In this document: piece by piece, positions 1 to 8,246 of the stretch
How the letters are laid out: every line of letters begins with the position of its first letter
Numbering within the stretch: the first letter of the stretch is position 1
Assembly (NCBI RefSeq): GCF_027853915.1
Contig: NZ_JAQGLA010000068.1
Span: 1 to 43,689, forward strand
Length of the DNA: 43,689 nt
Reading direction: 5' to 3'
DNA from: Saccharopolyspora oryzae
Lineage (GTDB): Bacteria > Actinomycetota > Actinomycetes > Mycobacteriales > Pseudonocardiaceae
Translations under genes and position numbers: made by a program
Notes under the pieces: model-generated
What the model saw: the letters and a program-made list of their open reading frames with translations, nothing else
The model's database searches: none
Told to the model about the DNA's origin: nothing

Positions 1-1264
1 TCCCGTGGCTGCGCAGCCGCGCGATGTCCTCGACCGCCAGGACCTGCGCGTGCTCGATGCGGTGCCGCATGTCCCCGCCGACCTCGGCCATCGCGGCCTC
101 GTAAGCGTCGAGCACCATCCGGTTCCCGGCGTCGCCGATGGCGTGGGTGGCCACCTGGAACCCGTCCCGCATCACCTGCGTGACCCGGTTGCGCAGCTCC
201 GCGGCGTCCATCTGCGGCAGCCCGGAGTTGCCGGGGTCGTCGGCGTAGGGCTGGAGCATCGCGGCACCGTGCGAGCCGAGCGCGCCGTCGATGTAGAGCT
301 TGACGGTGCGGACCCTCAGCATGTCGTTCGCGAAGGAATCACCGCGCGCCTGCACGCCGAGTTCGCGGTAGGCGTCGTAGGTGAGGAACGAGTTGGTGCG
401 GATCGTCAGCTCGCCGGAGGCGGCGAGCTGGTGCAGGACGGCGAGTTCGGCGGCGCTGGTGCCCGCATCGCTGACCGAGGTGAGCCCGACCTCGTTGAGC
501 TTCCGCTGCGCGGCCAGGAAGTTCTGCTTGATGTCCTCGGTGGTCGGTTTCGGCAGGTGTTCCTCGACGAGGTCCTGCGCGGCGTCGACGAAGGCCCCGG
601 TGGGCGCACCGTCGGCCCCGCGCACGATCTCCCCGCCCGAGGGCGTCGGGGTGTCGCGGTTGATGCCGATCTGCCGCAGCGCGGCGGAATTCGCCACGCC
701 GGCGTGCCCGTCGACCCGCACCAGCCACACCGGGCGGTCCGGCACCACGGCGTCCAGGTCCGCGGCGGACGGCAACCTCCCGAGGCCCCAGATCACGTCG
801 TTCCAACCGCGCCCGAGGATCCACTGCCGGTCCGGGTGCTCCGCGGCGAAGGCCTTGAGCGCCTTCATCGCTTCGTCCAGCGACTTGGTCCCGGCGAGGT
901 TGAGCTGCGAAACGTTGGCGCCGAGCTGCCCGAAGTGCCCGTGCGCGTCGTGCAGGCCGGGGATGAGCACCCGCCCGCGCCCGTCGATGCGCTCGGCTCC
1001 CCCGGCGTTGCCGACGTCGAGCCCTTCCACCCGCCCGTCCGCCTTGATCAGCAGGTTCGAGAACTCGAACGGCCCGTCGGGGGTCAGCGTGAAGCCCCGC
1101 ACGTTGTCGATCAGCACCGGCCCTCCTCCCCCAGCTGGACCCGGCGCGCCCGTGGAACACCCCGCCGACACCGCAACGCCCGCCGTGGCCAGCCCGACGA
1201 GCTTGAGGAACTGGGCCCGCGAGATGCGGGGCTGCGGGGAACGCCGACAGCAGTCCTGGCACAT
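1..1264 (-). CDS. YtcJ-like amidohydrolase, exported (3' end outside window)
   Basis: The frame is open from an ATG at 1264 to the window edge, giving 421 codons without a stop; YtcJ-type amidohydrolases are usually over 500 residues, so the C-terminus is missing. The start is fixed by AGGAGG five bases upstream. The N-terminus (RISRAQFLKLVGLATAGVAV then SAGC) looks like a signal sequence ending in a lipoprotein-type cysteine. The arginine pair is not a classical Tat motif, and the lipobox has Ser at -3. The HDAHGH stretch that follows a P-G-L turn is the HxH metal ligand pair of the amidohydrolase TIM barrel. The family hydrolyses amide or ester bonds in varied small molecules, and the substrate is unknown here. 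It is divergent from the cupin gene, with about 300 bp between them. Confidence 0.85.
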   Translation of the reverse strand, partial: MCQDCCRRSPQPRISRAQFLKLVGLATAGVAVSAGCSTGAPGPAGGGGPVLIDNVRGFTLTPDGPFEFSNLLIKADGRVEGLDVGNAGGAERIDGRGRVLIPGLHDAHGHFGQLGANVSQLNLAGTKSLDEAMKALKAFAAEHPDRQWILGRGWNDVIWGLGRLPSAADLDAVVPDRPVWLVRVDGHAGVANSAALRQIGINRDTPTPSGGEIVRGADGAPTGAFVDAAQDLVEEHLPKPTTEDIKQNFLAAQRKLNEVGLTSVSDAGTSAAELAVLHQLAASGELTIRTNSFLTYDAYRELGVQARGDSFANDMLRVRTVKLYIDGALGSHGAAMLQPYADDPGNSGLPQMDAAELRNRVTQVMRDGFQVATHAIGDAGNRMVLDAYEAAMAEVGGDMRHRIEHAQVLAVEDIARLRSHG

Positions 1265-1433
1265 GCCGACCTCCTAGCTGATCATTCGCGAAGCGAAGGT
1301 AAGCCCGCGTCCTTGCCCGGTCAATCAGCAGAAGGTGGGCAAATCCCCCGCCAAGCCCGCCCTCTCCTTGCGCCCAGCCACAGCAAAAACCCGGTTCCGG
1401 CACCGCATCCGCCACGAACAAAGATGTCTCAGT

Positions 1434-1479
1434 GTTCATTTAATTGACATTCACATGAACGCTGATTATCTTAACGTTC
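1434..1479 (+). promoter_or_regulatory. Promoter with overlapping operator-like repeats (cupin gene)
   Basis: TTGACA at 1444-1449 and TATCTT at 1467-1472 are 17 bp apart, an unusually good sigma-70-like promoter for such a GC-rich genome. GTTCAT (1434), ATGAACG (1455) and CGTTC (1475) are half-sites spaced about 20 bp, two helical turns. GAACG-N13-CGTTC straddles the -10 box, so a repressor bound there would block the cupin promoter. The rest of the roughly 300-bp divergent gap shows nothing else that I can support. Confidence 0.55.
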
Positions 1480-1562
1480 GCCTACTTCGATCGACCGAGG
1501 AGCAGTACGGCCGATCCGGCCCCACGACCTGCTCGAACCCCTCCGCACCGACTGAGGAGGCC

Positions 1563-2072
1563 GTGTCCTATCCCGATCCCCGCTACTTCGGCGAGCACGG
1601 CGAGATCAGCGCCAGCTTCCGGCCCTCGACCGCCGAGCCCGACTTCGTCGCCAAGCCCATCGCCACCGACGGCCCCACCGTCGGCGCCGGCACCGCCTAC
1701 CACTACCTGTCCACCACCGCCTCCACCGGCGGCGAGTACGGGCTGTACCGGGTGGACATGGGTCCGGAGAGCGCCGGGCCAAGCACGCACTTCCACAAGG
1801 CGATGTCGGAGTCGTTCTTCGTCCTCTCCGGCACCATGCGGCTCTTCGACGGCGAGCGCTGGATCGACGCCACGTCCGGCGACTACCTCTACGTCCCGGT
1901 GGGAGGCCTGCACGCCTTCCGCAACGAATCGGGCGAACCCGCCTCGATGCTCATGCTCTTCGCCCCCGGCGCACCCCGCGAGGAGTACTTCGAAGGCATC
2001 ACCGAACTGGGTTCGCTCAGCGACGAAGAACGCGCGGAGTTCTTCCACCGCCACGACAGCTTCTTCGTCTGA
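1563..2072 (+). CDS. Small cupin-domain protein
   Basis: This is a 169-residue protein starting at GTG 1563, just after GAGGAGG. An upstream in-frame extension exists but lacks a ribosome site. The core is a single cupin barrel: HFH..(5)..E (THFHKAMSESFFVLSG) is metal motif 1, and VPVGGLHAFRN supplies the motif 2 histidine about 45 residues later. The conserved G-x-L-x-x-F-D and GDYLYVP strands are present. Single-domain cupins of this kind bind a divalent metal and range from dioxygenases to sugar epimerases and sensors, so substrate and reaction cannot be assigned. It is transcribed from a strong TTGACA/TATCTT promoter with an embedded operator-like repeat. Confidence 0.8.
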   Translation: MSYPDPRYFGEHGEISASFRPSTAEPDFVAKPIATDGPTVGAGTAYHYLSTTASTGGEYGLYRVDMGPESAGPSTHFHKAMSESFFVLSGTMRLFDGERWIDATSGDYLYVPVGGLHAFRNESGEPASMLMLFAPGAPREEYFEGITELGSLSDEERAEFFHRHDSFFV

Positions 2073-2285
2073 GCGGGCCCCAGATCTCCGACGAAGCGGG
2101 CCTCGCCACCGCCTGACCGACTCCCCGGGCGGGTTCGACAATTCGACTGCGCAATGGAGCGCGCCCGAGGTAGTGTGGCCGCACTCTGATCAGGTTCCCC
2201 AGGAGTTCGCCGCAGAACGGGAACCCGCTCGCGCGAAACGAGGGGCGGCACAGGTGTTCACCCTGCCCTTTCGGAGGCGCAAGAC

Positions 2286-2446
2286 ATGAAGATCGGCCTC
2301 GGCCTTCCCATCGCCGACCCCACCGCCCGGCAGCCCTGAAAACCCAACTCCGCCAACTCGAATCCCTGGGTGCGGACGATGCGGTCCTCTACTGCTGGTC
2401 ACCCAATCCCGACCAGGTCCACCACCTCGCAGACCTCCTCCCCTGA
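2286..2446 (+). pseudogene. Remnant of an LLM-class oxidoreductase gene (internal deletion)
   Basis: GGAGG at 2273-2277 leads into ATG 2286 and MKIGLGLPIADP, a typical N-terminus of luciferase-like monooxygenases, but the frame stops after 17 residues. From 2342, in another frame, the sequence reads TQLRQLESLGADDAVLYC and then WSPNPDQVHHLADLLP before a TGA at 2446. That resembles the C-terminus of the same family, where the last strand and helix read roughly LGADEVLLY..W..DPDQVDRLADLL. About 200 central codons are missing and the ends are joined out of frame. The translation start signals remain intact. The rest of the gap between 2073 and 2542 holds nothing else recognisable. Confidence 0.6.
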
Positions 2447-2542
2447 CCCGGCAACAGGCGGTCGTGAGCGGTTCGGGGTGCTGGGGCGCCCCGAAGTGCT
2501 CACGAAGCCGGTGAGCTCGGTGGTTCCGACAGGAGCGAACAT

Positions 2543-2580
2543 GGTGAAGGGCACCTCGACGGATCGAGGTGCCCTTCACC
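2543..2580 (-). terminator. Perfect 16-bp hairpin after korB
   Basis: GGTGAAGGGCACCTCG and its exact reverse complement flank a 6-base loop (2559-2564). It begins 12 bases beyond the korB stop. There is no U-tract, as is common for actinobacterial intrinsic terminators. It also ends any transcript coming from the cupin and remnant side. Confidence 0.8.
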
Positions 2581-2592
2581 GCGTTGCGAAGC

Positions 2593-3654
2593 TCAGATGG
2601 TCCAGGTGTCGTTGCCGTGGAGCAGGTGCTGGAGGTCGGCCGGCTTGGACTGCTGGGCCTCCTCCACCTGAGCCCTGGCCAGATCGTCGTAGGTGGGGCG
2701 CTGGACCGAGCGGAAGATGCCCGTCACCGCCGGGCTCAGGTCCTGGCCGCCGAGGCGGGACAGCGCGAAGGCGTAGGACGGGTCCTCGCGGTTCGCATCG
2801 TGGACCACCACCTCGGACTCGTCCACTTCGGACAGCTTGGAGACGCGGAAGCCGTCGGCACCCGAAACCACGCCGTAGCGCTCGTCCTCCGGGCCGAAGG
2901 TGATCGGCTCGCCGTGCTTCAGCGAGACGATCCGGCGCTGCTTCTCCTCGTTGTCCTTCAGCACGTCGAAGGCGCCGTCGTTGAAGATCGGGCAGTTCTG
3001 GTAGATCTCCACCAGCGCGCTGCCGCGGTGTTCCGCCGCCGCCTTCAGGGTTTCCGTCACGCTCGCGCGGTCCGAGTCGATCACCCGCGCCACGAACGAC
3101 GCCTCCGCGCCCAGCGCCAGCGACACCGGGTTGAACGGGTGGTCCAGCGAACCGGCCGGGGTCGACTTGGTGACCTTGCCGACCTCGCTGGTCGGCGAGT
3201 ACTGGCCCTTGGTCAGGCCGTAGATCCGGTTGTTGAACAGCAGGATCTTGAGGTTCACGTTGCGGCGCAGGGCGTGGATCAGGTGGTTGCCGCCGATGGA
3301 CAGCGCATCGCCGTCACCGGTCACCACCCACACCGACAGGTCCGGCCGGCTGGTCGCCAGGCCGGTGGCGATCGCCGGGGCCCGGCCGTGGATGGAGTGC
3401 ATCCCGTAGGTGTTCATGTAGTACGGGAACCGGGACGAGCACCCGATGCCCGAGATGAACACGATGTTCTCCCGCTTGAGCCCCAACGACGGCAGGAAGC
3501 TCTGCACCGCGTTGAGCACGACGTAGTCGCCGCAGCCCGGGCACCAGCGGACTTCCTGGTCCGACTTGAAGTCCTTGGCCTTCTGCGGTTCGTCGGCGGT
3601 CGGCACTCCGGCCAGCCCGCCCAAGCCCGGGATTCCCAGATCGGTGGTCGTCAC
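2593..3654 (-). CDS. korB: 2-oxoacid:ferredoxin oxidoreductase, beta subunit (KorB)
   Basis: This 353-residue TPP-binding subunit belongs to a two-subunit 2-oxoglutarate (2-oxoacid):ferredoxin oxidoreductase, which oxidatively decarboxylates the 2-oxoacid to acyl-CoA and reduces ferredoxin. WCPGCGDYVVLNAVQ near residue 40 and GIGCSSR carry the conserved cysteines of this subunit, thought to ligate the Fe-S cluster. VVTGDGDALSIGGNHL followed by NNRIYGLTKGQYSPTS is the TPP/Mg motif (GDGD...NN). QNCPIFNDGAFD is also typical of actinobacterial KorB. The GTG start at 3654 overlaps the korA stop by 4 bp (GTGA), so translation is coupled and 1:1. A longer upstream reading frame is only a korA shadow. 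The length is close to mycobacterial KorB. Confidence 0.95.
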   Translation of the reverse strand: MTTTDLGIPGLGGLAGVPTADEPQKAKDFKSDQEVRWCPGCGDYVVLNAVQSFLPSLGLKRENIVFISGIGCSSRFPYYMNTYGMHSIHGRAPAIATGLATSRPDLSVWVVTGDGDALSIGGNHLIHALRRNVNLKILLFNNRIYGLTKGQYSPTSEVGKVTKSTPAGSLDHPFNPVSLALGAEASFVARVIDSDRASVTETLKAAAEHRGSALVEIYQNCPIFNDGAFDVLKDNEEKQRRIVSLKHGEPITFGPEDERYGVVSGADGFRVSKLSEVDESEVVVHDANREDPSYAFALSRLGGQDLSPAVTGIFRSVQRPTYDDLARAQVEEAQQSKPADLQHLLHGNDTWTI

Positions 3655-5528
3655 GCGGACACCCCCTGCACGACATCGGTGAGCACGTTCTGCAGCTCCT
3701 CGGCTCGGAACGGCAGTCCGGCGACCTTGGTGTAGGACTGCACGTCGACCAGGTAGCGGGCGCGCAGGAGCATCGCCAGCTGCCCGAGGTTCATCTCCGG
3801 GACGATCACCTTGTCGTAGCTGCGCAGCACGTCGCCAAGGTTGCCCGGCATCGGGTTGAGGTGGCGCAGGTGGGCCTGCGCGATGGACATCCCCTGCGCG
3901 CGCACCCGGCGGCAGGCCGCACCGATCGGCCCGTACGACGAACCCCAGCCCAGCACCAGCACGCGGGCGTCGCCGGACGGGTCGTCGACGGTGATGTCCG
4001 GAACCGGCACGCCGTCGATCTTGGCCTGGCGCAGCCGGACCATCCGGTCGTGGTTGTCCGGGTCGTAGGAGATGTTGCCCTTGCCCTCGGCCTTCTCCAG
4101 GCCGCCGACCCGGTGCTCCAGCCCCGGCGTGCCAGGCACGGCCCACTCGCGGGCCAGCGTCTCGGGATCGCGCACGTAGGGCCAGAACTCGCCGGAACCG
4201 TCCGGCGCGTTGGGCTCGGTGGCGAACTCCACGCGCAGGTCGGGCAGCTGCTCGACGTCCGGGATCAGCCACGGCTCCGAACCGTTGGCGATCGCGCCGT
4301 CGGACAGCAGCAGCACCGGCGTCCGGTAGGTCAGCGCGATGCGCACCGCGTCCAGCGCCGCGTCGAAGCAGTCCGCGGGCGAGCACGGGGCGATCACCGG
4401 CACCGGCGATTCACCGTTGCGGCCGTGCAGCGCCTGGAGCAGGTCGGCCTGCTCGGTCTTGGTCGGCAAGCCCGTGGAGGGGCCGCCGCGCTGGATGTCG
4501 CACACCAGCAGCGGCAGCTCCAGCGTCACAGCCAGACCGATGGTCTCCGACTTCAGCGCCAACCCGGGCCCGGACGTGGTCGTCACGCCCAGCGCACCGC
4601 CGAACGAAGCGCCGAGCGCCGCACCGACGCCGGCGATCTCGTCCTCCGCTTGGAAGGTCGTGACGCCGAAGTTCTTGTGCTTGGCCAGCTCGTGCAGCAC
4701 GTCCGAGGCGGGCGTGATCGGGTAGGTGCCGAGGAACACCGGGAGGTCGCTGCACTGCCCGGCGGCCACGATTCCGTAGGCCAGGGCGGTGTTCCCGGTG
4801 ATCTGCCGGTAGGTACCGGCGGGCAGCGCGGCGGGCGCGACCTCGTAGGTCACCGCGAAGGACTCGGTGGTCTCGCCGTAGTTCCAGCCCGCGCGGAAGG
4901 CCAGCACGTTGGCCTCGGCGATCTGCGGCTTCTTGGCGAACTTCTCGCGCAGGAACCGCTCGGTGCCCTCGGTGGGCCGGTGGTACATCCACGACAGCAG
5001 CCCGAGCGCGAACATGTTCTTGCAGCGGTCGGCGTCCTTCTTGCCGAGCCCGGTGCCCTCCAGCGCACCCTGGGTCAGCGTTCCCATCGCCACCTGGTGC
5101 ACCTGGTAGCGGTCGAGGTCGTCGCCCTCGAGCGGGTTGCCGTCGTAGCCGACCTTGGTCAGGTTGCGCTTGCTGAACTCGTCGGTGTTGACGATCAGGA
5201 TGCCGCCGTGCGGCAGATCGCCCAAGTTCGCCTTGAGCGCCGCCGGGTTCATCGCCACCAGCACGTCCGGCCGGTCGCCCGGGGTGAGGATGTCGTAGTC
5301 GGCGAAGTGCAGCTGGAAGCTGGAGACGCCCGGCAGGGTTCCGGCAGGAGCGCGGATCTCGGCGGGGAAGTTCGGCAGCGTCGCCAGGTCGTTGCCGAAG
5401 GCCGCGGCTTCGGAGGTGAACCTGTCACCCGTCAGCTGCATGCCGTCGCCGGAGTCCCCGGCGAACCGGATGACCACCCGGTTCAGCTTCTGGGCGCCGT
5501 TGGTCCGGTGCCCGTTCGCGGTGCTCAA
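3651..5528 (-). CDS. korA: 2-oxoacid:ferredoxin oxidoreductase, fused gamma-alpha subunit (KorA)
   Basis: The domain order is an N-terminal gamma domain (VIRFAGDSGDGMQLTGDRF... FPAEIRAPAGTLPGVSSFQ) followed by the alpha pyrimidine-binding half (LGTYPITPASDVLHELAKH, FQAEDEIAGVGAALGASFGGA, TTSGPGLALKSE). This is the gamma-alpha fusion seen in actinobacterial KorAB, which works without a separate ferredoxin-domain subunit and can support the TCA cycle. The frame is open back to 5777, but the homologous part begins only at about NRVVIRFAGDSGDG. I place the start at TTG 5528, preceded by GAAGGGGAA, giving 625 residues. The start is less certain than the identity. It forms an operon with korB through a 4-bp overlap. 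Confidence 0.93.
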   Translation of the reverse strand: MSTANGHRTNGAQKLNRVVIRFAGDSGDGMQLTGDRFTSEAAAFGNDLATLPNFPAEIRAPAGTLPGVSSFQLHFADYDILTPGDRPDVLVAMNPAALKANLGDLPHGGILIVNTDEFSKRNLTKVGYDGNPLEGDDLDRYQVHQVAMGTLTQGALEGTGLGKKDADRCKNMFALGLLSWMYHRPTEGTERFLREKFAKKPQIAEANVLAFRAGWNYGETTESFAVTYEVAPAALPAGTYRQITGNTALAYGIVAAGQCSDLPVFLGTYPITPASDVLHELAKHKNFGVTTFQAEDEIAGVGAALGASFGGALGVTTTSGPGLALKSETIGLAVTLELPLLVCDIQRGGPSTGLPTKTEQADLLQALHGRNGESPVPVIAPCSPADCFDAALDAVRIALTYRTPVLLLSDGAIANGSEPWLIPDVEQLPDLRVEFATEPNAPDGSGEFWPYVRDPETLAREWAVPGTPGLEHRVGGLEKAEGKGNISYDPDNHDRMVRLRQAKIDGVPVPDITVDDPSGDARVLVLGWGSSYGPIGAACRRVRAQGMSIAQAHLRHLNPMPGNLGDVLRSYDKVIVPEMNLGQLAMLLRARYLVDVQSYTKVAGLPFRAEELQNVLTDVVQGVSA

Positions 5529-5574
5529 CTTGATCCGTTCCCCTTCACCTGCAGGCAACGTCCATTCTGTGGCG

Positions 5575-5601
5575 AACGATACAGCCCCGTTCTTTATTCC
5601 G
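5575..5601 (-). promoter_or_regulatory. Candidate SigR-type promoter for korAB
   Basis: Reading toward korA, CGGAAT (5601-5596) is followed after exactly 18 bases by GTT (5577-5575). The Streptomyces SigR (thiol-oxidative stress) consensus is GGGAAT-N18-GTT, so five of six -35 bases and the spacing match. The leader to the proposed TTG would be about 40 bases. This is short-motif evidence only. The rest of the 400-bp gap to the divergent flavoprotein gene shows no convincing ORF or RNA structure. Confidence 0.3.
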
Positions 5602-5929
5602 ATCACAGCCCGACTCGAACCGATCACCTTGCGCACGCAACCGCACGTTCGCCCGGATCGAGGGATGTTCATCGAAACGATCGAGTTCCGCATCGTCGCG
5701 CAGGTAATGCCCCCTGTACCGACGTACCCGACACTCGACCACGGCAGACGGCCGGCGGAAAATGTGACGTGCCCCATATCGTGGCTGCCGCCCGTCTCGC
5801 GTTGCCGATTTTCCCACCATCCGGGAACGCGTTCGCCGAAACGGCCGATACCTGCGGCGCCGGCGGTCCGCTTTCATCACAGCCGACCGGGCGCGATGCG
5901 CTGGAACCCGAACAGCCCCAGGAGGATCA

Positions 5930-6613
5930 GTGACCGCACCAGCACCTCGGCCCCACTCCCACCCGTTCGTCCCCTACGCACCACCGCGGCTCGACGTCGC
6001 GGAGGGGTTGCGGCGCGGTCAGGAGCTCTTCGAGCACTTGGACGGTCGCCGCAGCGTGCGGTTCTTCAGCTCCGACCCGGTCCCGCGCGAGGCGATCGAG
6101 ATGGCCGTGCGGACCGCGAACACCGCGCCCAGCGGTGCGCACCAGCAGCCGTGGACCTTCGTCGCCGTGCAGGACCCCGACCTCAAGCACCGCATCCGGC
6201 TGGCCGCCGAGGCGGAGGAACGCGCGTTCTACGAGCGCGAGGACATCCCGCAGTGGCACGGGGCGCTGTCCCGGCTGGAGACCGACGCGGACAAGGAGTT
6301 CCTCGACGTGGTGCCGTGGATCGTGGTCGCCTTCGCCCAGAAGTACCGGGTGGACGACACCGGGCGGCAGAAGCACTACTACGTCAACGAGAGCGTCGGC
6401 ATCGCCTGCGGCATGTTCATCACCGCCCTGCACACCATGGGGCTGGCCACGCTGACCCACACGCCGAACCCGATGGGATTCCTGACGAAGATCCTGGAGC
6501 GCCCGTCCAGCGAGCGCCCCTACATCCTGTTCCCGATCGGCTATCCGGCCGCCGACTGCGAGGTTCCCGAGCTGACCCGCAAGCCCCTGGACGAGGCTCT
6601 GCTCTGGCGCTGA
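5930..6613 (+). CDS. Iodotyrosine-deiodinase-like flavoprotein (nitroreductase superfamily)
   Basis: This is 227 residues from GTG 5930, with AGGAGG upstream. RRSVRFFSSDPVP and TAPSGAHQQPW are the FMN-binding landmarks of the nitroreductase fold. The C-terminal third follows animal and bacterial iodotyrosine deiodinases closely (SVGIACGMFITALHTMGLAT, TPNPMGFL..LERPSSERPY, VPELTRKPLDE). The three lid residues that hold the halotyrosine zwitterion in human IYD (Glu157, Tyr161, Lys182) are matched here by E97, Y101 and K122 in EERAFYE and DADKEFLD, with correct spacing. The inferred role is reductive dehalogenation of a halophenol or halotyrosine, or a related FMN-dependent reduction. It has no membrane anchor, so it should be cytosolic. 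Confidence 0.82.
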   Translation: MTAPAPRPHSHPFVPYAPPRLDVAEGLRRGQELFEHLDGRRSVRFFSSDPVPREAIEMAVRTANTAPSGAHQQPWTFVAVQDPDLKHRIRLAAEAEERAFYEREDIPQWHGALSRLETDADKEFLDVVPWIVVAFAQKYRVDDTGRQKHYYVNESVGIACGMFITALHTMGLATLTHTPNPMGFLTKILERPSSERPYILFPIGYPAADCEVPELTRKPLDEALLWR

Positions 6614-6658
6614 GACCCTGTCCCCGAACGCGTTCTGCGTGGCGGCGCCGAGCACGAA

Positions 6659-8065
6659 GTGGTGCCCTGGGACGAGACGGTGACGAACGGGAACGGGGTG
6701 GGTGCGGTGGCCGACGAGGTCGACGTCGTGGTGATCGGCATGGGTCCGGGCGGCGAGGACGTCGCCTCCCGGCTGGCCAGGGCCGGGCTGTCGGTGGTCG
6801 CGGTGGAATCCCGCCTGGTCGGCGGCGAATGCCCGTACTTCGCCTGCGTGCCGACGAAGATGATGGTGCGCGCCACCGATGCGCTGGCCGAAGCGCGCCG
6901 GGTTCCGCAGCTCGCCGGGCGGGCCGACGTGCGTGCGGAGTGGACGCCGGTGGCCGACCGGATCCGCGACGAGGCCACCACCGATTGGGACGACGAGATC
7001 GCCGCGCAGCGCTTCGAACGCACCGGCGGTCGCCTGGTGCGCGGGTTCGGGCAGATCACCGCGCCGGGCGAGGTCACCGTCGGGGACCAGGTGTTCCACG
7101 CGCGGCGCGGCATCGTGCTCAACCCCGGCACCGATCCCGTGGTGCCGCCCATCGACGGGCTCGCCGGGAGTCCATATTGGACGAACCGGGACGCGGTGCC
7201 GGCCCGCGAGGCGCCGGAATCGCTGCTGGTGCTCGGCGGCGGGCCGGTCGGGCTGGAACTCGCACAGGTCTTCGCCCGGTTCGGCACCGCCGTCACGGTG
7301 ATCGAGGCGCAGCCCCGGCTGCTGGCGGTCGCCGAACCCGAAGCATCCGAGCTGATCACCGAAGTGCTGCGCGCCGAAGGAATCCAGGTGCGCACCGGCA
7401 ACGGCGTGGAGCGCGTCAAGCACGACGACCAGTTCGAGGTGCAGCTGGCCGGCGGCGAACAGCTCACGGCGCAACAGCTCCTGGTGGCCACCGGCCGGCG
7501 CACCGATCTGCGCGCGCTGGGCGTCGGCGCGGTCGGTCTGGACGAGCAGGCGCGCACCATCCCGGTCGACGAGCGCATGCGCGCCGCCGAGGGGGTGTGG
7601 GCGATCGGCGACGTCACCGGTCGTGGCGCGTTCACCCACACATCGATGTACCAGGCGCGCATCGCCGCGGCCGACATCCTCGGGCAGGACGGCGAGACCG
7701 CCGACTACCGGGCGATGCCGTCGGTGGTGTTCACCGATCCCGAAGTCGCGACCGTCGGGCTGAGCGAAGCCCGGGCGCGCGATGCCGGGATCAACGTACG
7801 CACCGGGATCACGCGGATCCAGGAGTCCACGCGCGGTTTCATCCACAAGGTCGACAACGCCGGGATCATCAAGCTGGTCGCCGACGCGGAGCGCGGCGTG
7901 CTCGTCGGAGCGACCGTCGTCGGCCCCTACGGCGGCGAGATCGTGGGGGCGCTCGCGGTGGCCGTGCACGCCGAGGTCCCGGTGTCCAGCCTCCGCAGGA
8001 TGATCTTCGCCTACCCGACCTTCCACCGAGCCATCGAATCCGCCCTGGCCGACCTCGACGTCTAG
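6659..8065 (+). CDS. Pyridine nucleotide-disulfide oxidoreductase (dihydrolipoyl dehydrogenase / mercuric reductase-like)
   Basis: This 468-residue two-dinucleotide-domain flavoprotein has an FAD Rossmann motif, VVVIGMGPGGEDVASRLA. The redox-active disulfide is C58-x4-C63 in GGECPYFACVPTK, spaced as in lipoamide dehydrogenase but with PYFA in place of the usual LNVG. The NAD(P) motif is VLGGGPVGLELA, with GVWAIGDVTG near the FAD ribityl chain. The C-terminal interface ends FAYPTFHRAIESAL, so the canonical HPTxxE catalytic dyad is altered and lipoamide activity is doubtful. The substrate is unknown. The GTG at 6659 lacks a clear ribosome site, and in-frame GTGs at 6680 and 6707 are alternatives. 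It lies 45 bp after the deiodinase-like gene and may be co-transcribed with it. Confidence 0.85.
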   Translation: MVPWDETVTNGNGVGAVADEVDVVVIGMGPGGEDVASRLARAGLSVVAVESRLVGGECPYFACVPTKMMVRATDALAEARRVPQLAGRADVRAEWTPVADRIRDEATTDWDDEIAAQRFERTGGRLVRGFGQITAPGEVTVGDQVFHARRGIVLNPGTDPVVPPIDGLAGSPYWTNRDAVPAREAPESLLVLGGGPVGLELAQVFARFGTAVTVIEAQPRLLAVAEPEASELITEVLRAEGIQVRTGNGVERVKHDDQFEVQLAGGEQLTAQQLLVATGRRTDLRALGVGAVGLDEQARTIPVDERMRAAEGVWAIGDVTGRGAFTHTSMYQARIAAADILGQDGETADYRAMPSVVFTDPEVATVGLSEARARDAGINVRTGITRIQESTRGFIHKVDNAGIIKLVADAERGVLVGATVVGPYGGEIVGALAVAVHAEVPVSSLRRMIFAYPTFHRAIESALADLDV

Positions 8066-8117
8066 CTCCCTCGACGAGTCCCCCGCGCCGGTGCGGGCGG
8101 GTCACCGACGAGTCTCA

Positions 8118-8157
8118 AAATTCAATGGAAATCGGATGTCCGATTTCCATTGAATTT
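8118..8157. repeat. Perfect 19-bp inverted repeat (TTCAATGGAAAT family)
   Basis: AAATTCAATGGAAATCGGA is followed after two bases by its exact reverse complement. It lies between two convergent 3' ends (8065 and 8315), so it can act as a bidirectional terminator. A closely related copy is at 36351-36390, again just after a stop codon. Its A+T richness stands out sharply from its surroundings. Confidence 0.85.
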
Positions 8158-8246
8158 GCGGAACTCCGCCACAGACCGGACCACCTGTCCACAAGTTCCG
8201 GTGTGTCGGGATCTGACACGCCGGTGCTGTGTCCGGGCGGGGACCA

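Noticed and set aside
5..1447. Long plus-strand reading frame at the left edge
   Set aside because: It is the reverse-strand shadow of the amidohydrolase gene, whose own frame has a signal sequence, ribosome site and HxH motif. The plus frame shows no family features.
5529..5777. N-terminal extension of korA
   Set aside because: The 83 extra residues have no resemblance to KorA and lie in a more A+T-rich promoter-like region. A TTG with a ribosome site sits just before the homologous domain.
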